NCBI GenBank assembly: GCA_951230915.1
Contig: OX579635.1
Coordinates: 5,828,001 to 5,892,000, forward strand
Direction of reading: 5' to 3'
Length of the DNA stretch: 64,000 bases
Source of the DNA: Antitrichia curtipendula
Lineage: Eukaryota > Streptophyta > Bryopsida > Hypnales > Leucodontaceae
The notes under the pieces were generated by a model, which ran no database searches, was not told where the DNA came from, and saw only the letters and a program-made list of their open reading frames with translations. A program made the position numbers and the translations under genes. Shown piece by piece: positions 31,990 through 42,224 of the stretch (position 1 is the stretch's first letter; each line of letters opens with the position of its first letter).

Positions 31990-32545
31990 CACCCGTCCAG
32001 TCTATTTTTCCGTCCACAGAACCGTCTAGTTACCCATCCAGATGCCCATCCACCCGCCCGTCCACTTACCCGTCTAGATGCCCGTCCACCCGCCCGTCCA
32101 ATTATCCGTCCACTTACCCGTCCACCCGCCCGTCCACTTATCCGTCCAGATGCCCGTCCACCCGCCCATCCAGTTACCCGTCCACCCGCCCGTCCACATG
32201 CCTGTCCACCCGCCCGTCCAGTTTTCCATCCACATACCCGTCCATCCCGCCCGTCCAGATACCCGTCCACACAACCGCCCCCCCTCCCGTCCACATGCCT
32301 GTCCAGATGCCCGTCCACCCTCCCGTCCACCCACCCGTCCACATGGTCGTCCAGTTTTCCATCCAGATACCCGTCCATCACGCCCGTTCCGTGCCCGTCG
32401 ACGGAAGCTCGCCGCCCGTCGGCGAAGAACGTCCATCCATTTCCGTAGTTTTCATCTTTTGTCAACGGTTCTCGTCCAGATTTCATCCTGACGGACGCCG
32501 GGGTTGAATCCTGACGTCCCTCCGGACATGCTGACGGACGGACAG
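31990..32545. repeat. Right subterminal CCGTCC array
   Basis: Densely repeated CCCGTCCACCCG, CCCGTCCACTTAC and CCCGTCCAGATGC units with a spacing of 12-18 bp up to about 32,390, then looser CCGTC/GACGG motifs to the terminus. It mirrors the left array in core motif but not in unit length. All frames predicted through it are low-complexity artefacts. Confidence 0.85.
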
Positions 32546-32556
32546 GACGTGACGGG

Positions 32557-32566
32557 GACAACCCTG
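32557..32566 (-). repeat. Right terminal inverted repeat of the hAT element
   Basis: GACAACCCTG, exact reverse complement of the left end. Confidence 0.85.
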
Positions 32567-32574
32567 CATGATAA
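32567..32574. repeat. Right 8-bp target-site duplication
   Basis: CATGATAA, identical to the single copy in the empty right-arm site (reverse strand 50,437-50,444). Confidence 0.85.
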
Positions 32575-33600
32575 TGACTATGTGGTTGAATCCACTCTTG
32601 AACATACGCAAGTTGTTTTGCTGATAGGTTTTTATAAGTGGTCTGGAAGTGATTACTGGTGTTTAAAGTGAAGAGATTAGATATAGCATCTTCATAGGTC
32701 TTTTGAGTTTTATAAGTTTTTAGATTGTAGTTTAGTTTTCATTTTCTTGTGTGATGTTTTGAGCTTTTTTGGAAATTTTTCCATTTCCACACTTCCTTTC
32801 AAGTCAAGGTTATAGTCCAAGTCACAACAAGTCATGACATTAGGATGTTACTATATGTGACTTGACGTGACCTCAAATTTCATTTTATGATGGAATGTTC
32901 TAATTATTTGGATGGAATATCATAAAAGTTCCTAGAAAGAACATCATAAATTGCACTAACATCCTATATAGTAGTAATACATTTGATTTATCACCCATTG
33001 TTTTCATAAAATAAGGAAAAAATGTCTTAAAATTATTTAGAGTTTAAAATTGTCACAATTCTAAGGAAATCCTGATGTGTCATCACGCGTCATAATATGG
33101 CTTTATGTGACATCATAATGTAAAAACTCCAAGTCTTGTCAAGATAAACAACCATGTTTCAAGTCTATGGTGACTTATCTTTTGGGGGTTTGAAATCGCA
33201 TTTCTTATAGGATTTAATTCATGGCACATCAATAGTTTAGTCTCTAGTTATTTGACATCTTATTCTGATGGGAACTTTACAATGTGATAATCTTGATGTA
33301 TTCTATATAATTTGGTTAATAGAAAAACTTCTTTGCAAAGTTTACTAAGAAGAGTTAAGGTGACTCAATGGTTTGATGGCTTGATTATGGATTTGATGTG
33401 AATCAAGGGCCTCTATCTTGTCACACATTTTGTGCCTTGCAAATCATTTAAAGTTTATGATTTTTATAAAATTGATAGGAAAAGCCTTATATGAGGATGT
33501 CCCTTCCACCTACTTGGGTTTCTTAAATCCTAAACCTTTCTAACAATTTAGATGGAATACCATAAAATTATCAAAAAATTAACAAAAATTGTACTACTAG
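32575..33600. other. Non-coding duplicated DNA
   Basis: No gene seen. It matches about 49,330-50,436 of the right arm in inverted form. Confidence 0.5.
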
Positions 33601-33882
33601 TTTTAAATTAAAATAGTGATATTATATTTGATTTTTCATCCATGATTGCTATAAAATAGTATAAAATAAGTCTTAAAATGCTTAGATTTTAAGGTTTTAA
33701 ATTAAAATAGTGATATTATATTTGATTTTTCATCCATGATTGCTATAAAATAGTATAAAATAAGTCTTAAAATGCTTAGATTTTAAGGTTTTAAATTAAA
33801 ATAGTGATATTATATTTGATTTTTCATCCATGATTGCTATAAAATAGTATAAAATAAGTCTTAAAATGCTTAGATTTTAAGG
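33601..33882. repeat. Perfect triplicate of a 94-bp unit
   Basis: Three head-to-tail copies of exactly 94 bp (starts 33,601, 33,695 and 33,789), identical as far as I can read. The right arm has only one, diverged, copy at about 49,225-49,335. The expansion is therefore recent and arm-specific. Confidence 0.9.
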
Positions 33883-34297
33883 ATTTAGTGCCTTAGTGGT
33901 AGGATTGTTAGGATTTGGGAGGAATCTTGACATATTATGACAGACATGGCACGAGATTGTCATATTGAATAGGTAACTATTATTACATTTGCTTGAGAGT
34001 TGAGACATACTTTTGAGACCATTAGAAAAAATCTAGACATTCTAGAGAGTTGAAACACATCATTTGGATGCACAAATATAGGAAAGAAATAAAAAATTTA
34101 AACGTATTATTATTTTTAAATGTTATTTTTTAAAATAATTGAAAAAATTAAAAATTGCAATTTGATATGGCACTTGAAGAAATCATGAGGTACATGCTTT
34201 TTAGTACTTTTAAAATACACTTTTGAAAAGAAATGAAAATCAATTTTGTTGTATTTGCAAGTTTGGTGAGTAGGCAAAGTGACAAACAATTCTTTAA

Positions 34298-35206
34298 CCC
34301 CTAAAGTCCCAAGGCCATTTTTCCATCAAAAACCACTCAAAACTGCCATTTCTAGAGCAAAGAGCAAAAAACAAAATTTAACTTTTTTTTTGCATGTTTA
34401 ACTGTAGGATGTTGTACTAGACTAGTGGAAGAATATGTGGAAGAAATTTCAAAAATTTTGACCGAGTAGATTGCAAGATATTTGCATTTAAAGTGAAGGA
34501 ATCTAGTTTTTTTGCACCTTGCTCAACTACATTTTTTGGCTTTGAACCTTTTTAACTTAAATTTTTTGCTCTAATGATTTTGAATTTCTAATTTTATATG
34601 ATGAAGAATTAAGTTGAAAATCTAAAAAAAATAATTTAAAAAAGAAACACTTAGTTTTCACTCATTAAAAAGTTGTTAAGTAGAAGTAGATTCAAGATTG
34701 AAGGAAAAATTAAATTGTTAATAGCTCTAAGATAGAATTGAAATATACTAATCTCAACAGTGAGATTGTTCTAGCAAGAAATCTTGACCTCGTGAAACAA
34801 TTTTTTTTAAATTATTAAAATTGAGTTCAGAAATGAACCCTACAAGTTATTTTTACAAAAAGATGCTATAATTGCTCGAAAATAAGATTGACCGTAACTT
34901 TTGCATAACAAATCTAAATGGAATGAACCAAAGCTTCCCATGTAAATAAAAATAAAATCTAAATGAAACAAATTTTTAAAATTTTTAATTTAAAGTTTTT
35001 TTGAGGATTTTTTTCTGCCTGCCAAACTAAAATTTGGAGTTTTTGTGCCATAACTTTTACTCCCAGGCACCGATTGAAATAAAAATTACATTTTTGGAAA
35101 GCTTATGTGATTTTGTATCTTAAAAAAAAATTAAGAAAATATTGAGACCATAGGAACCTACCCGAAATCCATTTTGTCCCCCGAGGGAACAGCAGGACTT
35201 TAGGGG
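34298..35206. mobile_element. TTAA-target miniature element, left-arm specific
   Basis: A 909-bp element starting CCCCTAAAGTCCCAAGG and ending GGACTTTAGGGG, flanked by TTAA at 34,294-34,297 and 35,207-35,210. The right arm carries the same flanks with one TTAA (48,835-48,838) and no insertion. This is the cleanest member: end sequences, target and empty site all agree. No coding capacity. Confidence 0.88.
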
Positions 35207-35210
35207 TTAA

Positions 35211-36102
35211 AGAATCCAAATTTTCTTTAATGATTGGATGAACCTAATGGAATTATGGAACATATATTAAACAAGAACTTGTCTATTTCTCTACTGAGAC
35301 ATGTAATGAAGAGGAACTTGTCCAATGGGACAACCTTGACATGACATGACATTATGACGTGAAAACTTCAAGTCAAGCCACAATAGACAACCTTGCTTAT
35401 GATATCGTCATGTCATGACATGATGTGATCTGGATAACCTTGGGACCTTGTCTTCCATTCTATAATTTTTTTGAAAAAATGAGTATGAATTTTTTATTGG
35501 GTTAAAACAAATTAATATATATTGTGAATACATTTTTCAACATATAGACCAAAAGTCTAAAATTCACAAATTTTGTGACATATTTGTTTTTGTCTTAAAA
35601 TGTTGAAAGATAAAACTTCTCTTTTTGGAAGTGCTAGAAAAGTCCACATTTTGAAGTTCATAAAATTATAGAATTATCCTATAGTTGGATTTGCTTAAAT
35701 GAATCAAATAAATATAGATTAAGATTTTAGCATTGTTTTGGAGACAAGTACATTACTACATTGAAGCAATTTGAGGCCTCTAAACATTAAAGAAATTTAG
35801 GAGTTAAATCAATCAATGTATTAAAGACAAAATTTTGAATTTTTTTGGAATTTGTCCTTTCAAAAATCAAGAGTCCTTACCTTACCAAATCATTTACAAA
35901 AAATAAGGTCTTAAAAAACTTAGAATTATCCTATTTGTTATCCTTAAAATATTCAATTACATTCATGAGATCATTATCCTCAAAATTATGCTTGAAAAAT
36001 CACCTTTTGGAAATAGTTGAAGTCAGGTAAATGAAATCATCCACACTATTTCAGAAAAAAAGATTGAACAAGTTTGACATAATGACATTTTTGAAATATT
36101 AA
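35211..36102. other. Non-coding duplicated DNA
   Basis: No gene; a 61-codon frame at 35,845 is mirrored at 48,013-48,198 but shows no domain. Confidence 0.5.
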
Positions 36103-37029
36103 TCCCTAAAGGATCGTGTGTCCCACTGGGGAACAATTTGAGACTAGGCGGGTTCCTAAAACCTCAATTTCTAGTGAAAATTTTTTGAATTTTTTTGAGG
36201 ATGTGTGATTGTGTGAGAGCTTGTGGGTACACAATTTTTATTTCAATCAATGATTGGAAGCAAAAGTTATGGCACAATAAGCAAAATCAGAGTTTGGTAG
36301 ACAGTACAAAAAAAAATCACAAAAGTCAAAATAAATTTTTTAAACTTTGTTTCCTATAAGATTATATTTTTGTCTACATGTGAAGCTTTTATTCATTCTA
36401 TTTGGACTATTGGTGAGAAAGTTATGGGCAATCTTATTTTTTGAGCAATCTAAGCATCTTCTTGAAAAAATATATTATAGAATTCATTTTTTGATGCAAT
36501 TTTTACAATTTTTCAAAAAAATTGTTAGATAGGGTTTAGTTTGCATATTCAAATAATTTAAACATTGGGATTATTGTGTTTCAATTCTATCTTAAAGATA
36601 TCAACAATATAGTGTTACCTTCAATTTAAAACCTACTTTTACTTAACAATTTCTTAATGAGTGAAAATTAATTGTTTTTTTCCTAATTTTTTCCCCCTAG
36701 ATTCTCAACTAAACTATACAACATAAAATATTAGGAAAACATCATCTTTAGTGCAAATTTTTTTTGTTAAGAAGATTCAAAGCCAAAAAATCTAATTGAA
36801 CAAGGTACTAAAAAACTTGTTTTCTTCACTTTAAATGCAAATGTCTGGCAATCAATGTGGTCAAAGTTCCTGAAATTTTTCCACACATTCTTATACTAGT
36901 CTAGTATAAGATCCCATGGTTCAACATGCAAAAAAAAAAATTCTAAAGTTTTTTTCTCTTTGCAATAGAAAATGCAGTTTTGACTTTTGAGTGTCTTTTG
37001 ATGGATAAAATGCCTTAGTCCTTTAGGGG
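36103..37029. mobile_element. TTAA-target miniature element, shared copy (left)
   Basis: 927 bp between TTAA at 36,099-36,102 and 37,030-37,033, with ends TCCCTAAAGG and CCTTTAGGGG. The partner at 47,014-47,940 has the same length, so insertion preceded the duplication. Orientation is opposite to the 34,298 copy. Confidence 0.8.
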
Positions 37030-37224
37030 TTAAAAAGAATTTACACATAAAGAGAAATTAATTTTAAAAAAATAAATTGAAATTATATATTTTTAAGTAA
37101 TTTTTAATTAATTACAAATTTTTAAATGAATTTTCCAATTGATCCAAAAGAGTCTCTAGGCTACCTCCAAACTAATAAAATATGCATGCGTAATAGTCAT
37201 TAATCCATAATACTCATGGGCTCA

Positions 37225-39700
37225 CCTAAGCAATTACAATTTTTCTTGAGATGACCTCAACATCAAGATGTAAGAAAATCAATTTCTATGTTTGTTTTTA
37301 TGATCATGGATTCACGCTTTAAAAGTTGTAGTTCTTGAAGTAGGCACTAGTAAAAAGAAGATAGTTGATCACAAACAATAGATACAACAAAGTATAAATT
37401 AATATTAAATATAAAAATATAAAAAAACTAAATTTTTTCCGTTTGTGACAACTTGATGGTAATCAAATTTCACCAAAAAAATGAAGTTGAAACCATCTTC
37501 AATGTTCATAAGTGCACCCACAAAGGAGCCCTAGTTGTACAAATGTGAAGGACCTAAATGCATATTTAGATGCCCCTTGGTAGACACAGTTATGCCCTCC
37601 TTCAATGTAATTAGACCACAAAAATTTCAATCTCTAGATCAATAATTTTAAATACTCCCCAATTATACTAAAATTCCCTAAACCTCAAAGTGTGACAAAT
37701 AAGCAAAATAAAAAAAATAAAAGACATATTATTACAATCAAGTAAGCCATACCTAATAAAAATTTCAATTTCATTAGGTTCATGCTTCAATAGTTATAGT
37801 GGATGACAACTCCATCACTCTAAATGTGATGCACAATTAGATTGGTCATTCTTGCAATCATCTTTATAATGCATTTAAAGAGAGCTGCAAAAAATGCCTT
37901 GCAATTTTTTTGGCTCAAAACAACCTATTTGAGTAAGTATTGTGACTTTTGGAATAATTTTTTAAATTAAAAAAATATGAATAACTTGCAAAGAATTGAA
38001 AATAGTATTTCTTTAAAAATGAAAACCTAAAAAAAATATTTTAAAAAGTTATGCACAAAAAAATGCCAATGATGAAAAATGCCATTAAAATGGTTACTTT
38101 GATGACAACTACTAGATGTATCTTCATTTCAAATTTAATATAAAACTAACATATGATGCAAAATTTATGAGCAAAAAAACACCTATTTAAGGCCAAGGGG
38201 ACAAAAAATAGAAGAAATGCTTTTTCTAATCACCCTAAAGGGTGATTGCAACAAAGACCAGTTGTATTTTGTGTCACAATTGGTGTGTTGGAGTTGTCAT
38301 TGACCATATATTTTGGAAAATAAAGTCGATGTACTTGAAATTTCTTTACTAAAGATGTCTAACTTGGAAGTAATAAGATTCCTTATTTTGAAAAAAATTG
38401 GAAAAAGAAATTATAATCAAATTTCAATTTAGCTAATTTGTCACACTTTTCAATTTAGGATTTCTTAGTATTGTGAAGTATTCAAAAATAATGATGTAGA
38501 CTTGAAATTTTTGTGGGCTATTTCCACGCTAGTTGGGCAAGTGCCTACCAAAAGAAACTTAAAAGAAAATTATTTTATGTCCTCCTCATGCATGCTAATA
38601 GGTTTCTCTTGTGCATGCACTTCTGAACATTGAAGATGATTGTAAGATCTTTGGTAAAATCTCTTCATCATAAAGTTCTCCCAGTTGAAAAAATTTTAGT
38701 TTCTTTGAAAATTATTTTTCCTATTTCTTACAAATTAGAACAAAGTATCTATTCTCTTGAGATTTTTCACTTTTCTAATTCTCCTACTTAGAATTTGTTT
38801 TTATGATTTTCCTTCCTAGGAACTAGGGTACCTTTTTTTTCAAAGGTGTATATATTAAATATACTTTTTATATTTTAAAAAAAAATCTAATTTTAAAATA
38901 TTCCCTAAAAAATCATGAGTACTATGCAAAATACTACTAAAATCGTTTAGTCTTTCTTGCAACCACCCCTTTAGTCTAATTTCAAGGGATATAATTGTTT
39001 AACTATAGAAAGCTCTTGTATTCCTTTCAACAAGAAATTAAAAATGAAATTATATACATGAAATTAATATATTTTGAGGACAATGTTAGCATTAAAACTA
39101 TAATTATACAAATTTTTTTAATGTATTATATACATGAAATTATATACATGTATTATAGACCAAGATAACCAATATTTTGGTCTTTTTAATAAAAATTTAA
39201 GATAAAACACTACAAATGAATTGTGTATTTAATTGGAGAGAGCTTTATTTATGGAATTTTTTTAATTATGCATAAGTGTTTCAATTTTTCATATATATTT
39301 TGAATTTTTTATAATAAATATGCAAACCAACATTTTTAACATTCATTTAATTTAATTGGTCTTTACTTAACTTTTTCAATTTTTCATCATTTTAAGAACT
39401 TTTTAATTCGATATAATTTTGTAAAGTGCCATCTTATAAGATGTGTTACTGTTGATGACCTTTATGTATAATATGAAAGACTGAGAGTTGTGTATCTAGA
39501 GTGTTTATTGTTGACTACATCATTGAATTTGATTATTTTTTTAAGCAAGAACTAAAAAATTGCAAGTTTACATATAGAGTTTGTAAATTATTCATCCACT
39601 TGTGAAATCAAAGATAGAATCTACTATCTATTTGGTGAAAAAATACGAACAACATGTTTTTGATTAATCCCCCCACTTTTGATTCTCAAAAATTGCAGAT
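37225..39700 (+). repeat. Direct-repeat block, copy 1
   Basis: AT-rich block matching 42,225-45,090 in the same orientation (shared landmarks: the TGTGTCACAATTGGTGTG region at 38,270 and 43,690, and the CACCCCTTTAGnCTAATTTC region at 38,966 and 44,362). Most of it (37,220-39,480) is missing at the corresponding place in the right arm. No gene. Confidence 0.7.
38240..38968. mobile_element. Second copy of the GGGTGATTGCAA-ended element
   Basis: Starts GGGTGATTGCAACAAAGAC and ends TCTTTCTTGCAACCACCC. The interior resembles the 5,433-6,151 copy (TAATTTGTCACACTTT, CTTCCTAGG). Flanking duplication is unclear because CTAAA/TTTAG next to the ends is itself inverted. Confidence 0.55.
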
Positions 39701-41079
39701 TATTGATTTGCAAGATACAAACAACATATTTTTGATTAATTCCCCTACTTTTGATTATCAAAAACTACAAACCATTGATCTACTCACAAAAAAAATCCTA
39801 AAACCAGTCCTTAAGTTGTTGATCTCAATGATCTGGGATCTGGGTTTGTATATTGACACAAAAGATATATACGGATACATAATACAAATACAAATATAAA
39901 TGCATTAACAAAAAATATCCTGTATTGATTGCATATCTTATATCAATCTGAAATTATAAATAGGATGGTGGTGGTGGTTCAGGTTGGGTTGGTGGAAATT
40001 TAAAAATATATTCAAATTAGTTCACTTATAAATTTTGACTCACTATGTATTCAAAAGACAGGTACATATATCATGTACACATTTGAAAGAATCTGCTATA
40101 TTTTAGTATTAAAACTTGAAAGTAGTGTTTAGTTGATTCACATTTTCACATCATTTAACAATATTTTCCTAGACATGGCCTCCAACAACTTCATAAATCA
40201 TCATGCTATTGATGTTAGTTTTGGAAATCTATTTGGAGTTTGGAGTTTGGACTTTAATGCAAATTTAAGAGAGTAGAAATTTTATGCACTTAAATCTATA
40301 TACTAGAAATAGTAAGTGCCGAAAGTCATTTGTCTTATGTTTAATTAATCAAACATAATAAAAGCATGTATGGAAATTCTTGTTAAATCGCAGTATTTTG
40401 TATGCCATTTTTAAACCACTCGGTTTGAACTCTAGAGATGATATCCAGTACAAATATAGATTTAAAAAACCTTGAACTTTTATAGATCTCAAAATTCTAA
40501 GACTCATACAAATTTCAAACTGTATGGTCTAAATTATGAAAGTGGCATCTACAATGTATGTAGATTTCATACATCTAGGATTGTTGTACATTTTAAACCG
40601 CTCCATCTAAACTATAAAAATTGCCAAGGTTAAGGAATTTCGCCATTTTAATGAAATTGCCCATATGTTCAAAATTCTTAAATCATGAATAGGTAAAGAT
40701 TTATTTCATCTAATAAAGATAATACCATAGGTATATACTAAGGGACAAAATTTCTCTCGGGCAACTTAAAAGTGAACCAACTCTAATAGAAAATACCCTT
40801 CAAATTGGGGAAGGACATAAGGTATGTAAACCTATAATCGACACTAATTGAAGCTATACTTAGTTCGAAAATGTACTTTTATTGGGTCATATTATTCATT
40901 TATTCTAACAGACTTGAAGCACGCATTATTTAGACACTGAAAGAATAAGTTGTGAATTTTGTAAGTGCTAAGTCACTCGGTAAATGGAAACCCAACCCAA
41001 TGCTTCAAGAGTGTTAGGAGACCTAAACGTTTTGTGGAAGTCACAAAATGGTTTGAATTAGAGCCTTGCATATGCTTAC
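39701..41079. other. Inner end of the left arm and start of the loop
   Basis: Arm matching to the right arm (45,415-46,500) ends near 40,715. An 81-codon frame at 39,654 comes from a short internal duplication (IFLINSPTFDYQKLQ repeated) and is not a gene. Confidence 0.5.
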
Positions 41080-41523
41080 CCGAACATTGTCGCAAAAATT
41101 GGTGTCAGTAACGTGAGCGCGCTGAGCTCCGTTAGACTGCCTGCACCATTGCAATCATTGAACAAGACTTTGTTTTAAAGCTCCAACTTTGATAGTTATT
41201 AATTATTATTCCATCTGAAAATATTCATCTCAAATCTTCTGCACTTGCGAAATGCTAAAACCCGAGCTTAGAATCTGCAGCAATCAAAGTGAGACCACAA
41301 GAGATTTACACAGAAAACAGTTACAAAGAGGAAGGTTAATACAGCAAGTACCTTTGGTTGCATTATAGAAGAACAAACCGGTGCCGATGGCACTACCAAA
41401 TACGGAGGTGTAGAAAAGACCGGCCCAATCTGCAAGGCTCAGTTCTCCCAGATGCCCACTAACTGCTGAATCTTGCTTATAACATGATAGGGCAATGACT
41501 GGAATACCGCCCAAAATCATGTG
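41080..41523 (-). pseudogene. Two-exon fragment of a WAT1-related EamA transporter
   Basis: Two adjacent exons on the minus strand. Exon one (41,523 down to 41,352, 172 bp) encodes HMILGGIPVIALSCYKQ through LADWAGLFYTSVFGSAIGTG to FFYNATK, with CAG before it and GT after it. Exon two (41,140 down to 41,080, 61 bp) encodes SLTELSALTLLTPIFATMFG, with GGTGCAG before it and GTAAGC after it. The junction codon is completed to Gly in phase. The combined peptide matches the second EamA repeat of chloroplast WAT1-related proteins (At3g02690-like drug/metabolite transporters), including the ATKGSLT and LTPIFA membrane-helix motifs. I found no further exons on either side, so it is a captured or relic fragment, present once, in the loop between the duplicated arms. 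The transporter itself would have about ten membrane helices. Confidence 0.75.
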
Positions 41524-42224
41524 CTGGAAAACCATTCAAAGGCAAAGACATCACTGAATCAATACGAGAACATTGAAAACATTGGCACTATGAAATTCAG
41601 TTAGTTTTTGAAACTAGTGATCCGCCCGATGGTCACTCTCTTGTAAACTACGAGATCAAAGAGCAATTTTAAGGGGAAAAAGTGTTGGGAATATCCTACC
41701 CAAATTTCTCAAATTTTCATAAAGTATCTAAAATGTACCAAGGTATATTTGATAACCTAAGAATTTTCTTTAAAACAAATTGTAGGGACTTTTATTTTAG
41801 CTCTTAAAATTTTATAAATATTAATCGTCACTGTGTATAATATGCAGGGAGGGACCTCCCAGTACAACCAATATTATTTTCCGACAAGACATACATGTGC
41901 TTGACAGAGATCCCTTGAATGGATTCCACACTCCAGGTGCTCAGTCTCTCAGCTAAGAACTCCTTTCAGAAAGAAACAATTATATCTCTCCCATAGACTT
42001 CCTTATAGTTTCTGAAATGATTCAAGCAGGATAGACTATGGTGGTCAAACTGTAAATTTGAATGAGAAATTTGAGTCAAAACCATAGTTCCGAGAGACGC
42101 CATAGTAGAAAAATTTATAGATTTATTTATTTTAATTTTAATTTTAATATTTAAAAAGTATATAGGGGTTCCAAAGTTTTGTTTGCATGTGGTTTCTAAT
42201 GGATACTCTAAGTGAATTCCCCGA
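41524..42224. other. Loop DNA without a recognised gene
   Basis: Upstream side of the transporter fragment; I searched for an earlier exon and did not recognise one. Confidence 0.4.

Larger units (their letters stand above)
12707..32566. mobile_element. Giant multi-gene hAT transposon
   Basis: The 19,860-bp element starts CAGGGTTGTC and ends GACAACCCTG (10-bp perfect inverted ends), is flanked by an 8-bp duplication and is absent from the matching site in the right arm. Gene order: hAT transposase (plus), overlapping disordered frame (plus), kinase-like gene with N-terminal partner frame (minus), coiled-coil/RING gene in pieces (plus). Four GGACGG-type arrays lie at 12.84-13.29, 20.10-20.64, 23.15-23.86 and 31.99-32.54 kb. 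Typical hAT elements are a few kb with one gene, so size and cargo are exceptional. In-frame stops, a frame break and a nested gag-like insertion show decay. Alternatives: a composite of two hAT elements, or an element grown by later insertions. Element limits are very secure; the interpretation of cargo as functional is not. Confidence 0.88.
1..40715 (+). repeat. Left arm of a large inverted duplication
   Basis: Read as reverse complement, this arm matches 45,415-61,036 along its length: the opening bases match the sequence ending near 61,036, the DnaJ gene matches 58,575-59,138, the block at 11,129-11,517 matches 51,630-52,018, and the stretch near 39,960-40,700 matches 45,430-46,160. In one 60-base comparison (11,129 onward) I count four differences. 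Extra material here is the giant hAT element, miniature elements at 5,433, 8,383 and 34,298, two extra 94-bp units at 33,601, and a 2.3 kb block at about 37,220-39,480. The arm probably continues left of the window. Confidence 0.9.

Noticed and set aside
31885..32561. Frames of 120-213 codons in the right array
   Set aside because: Repeat artefact from CCCGTCCA units.
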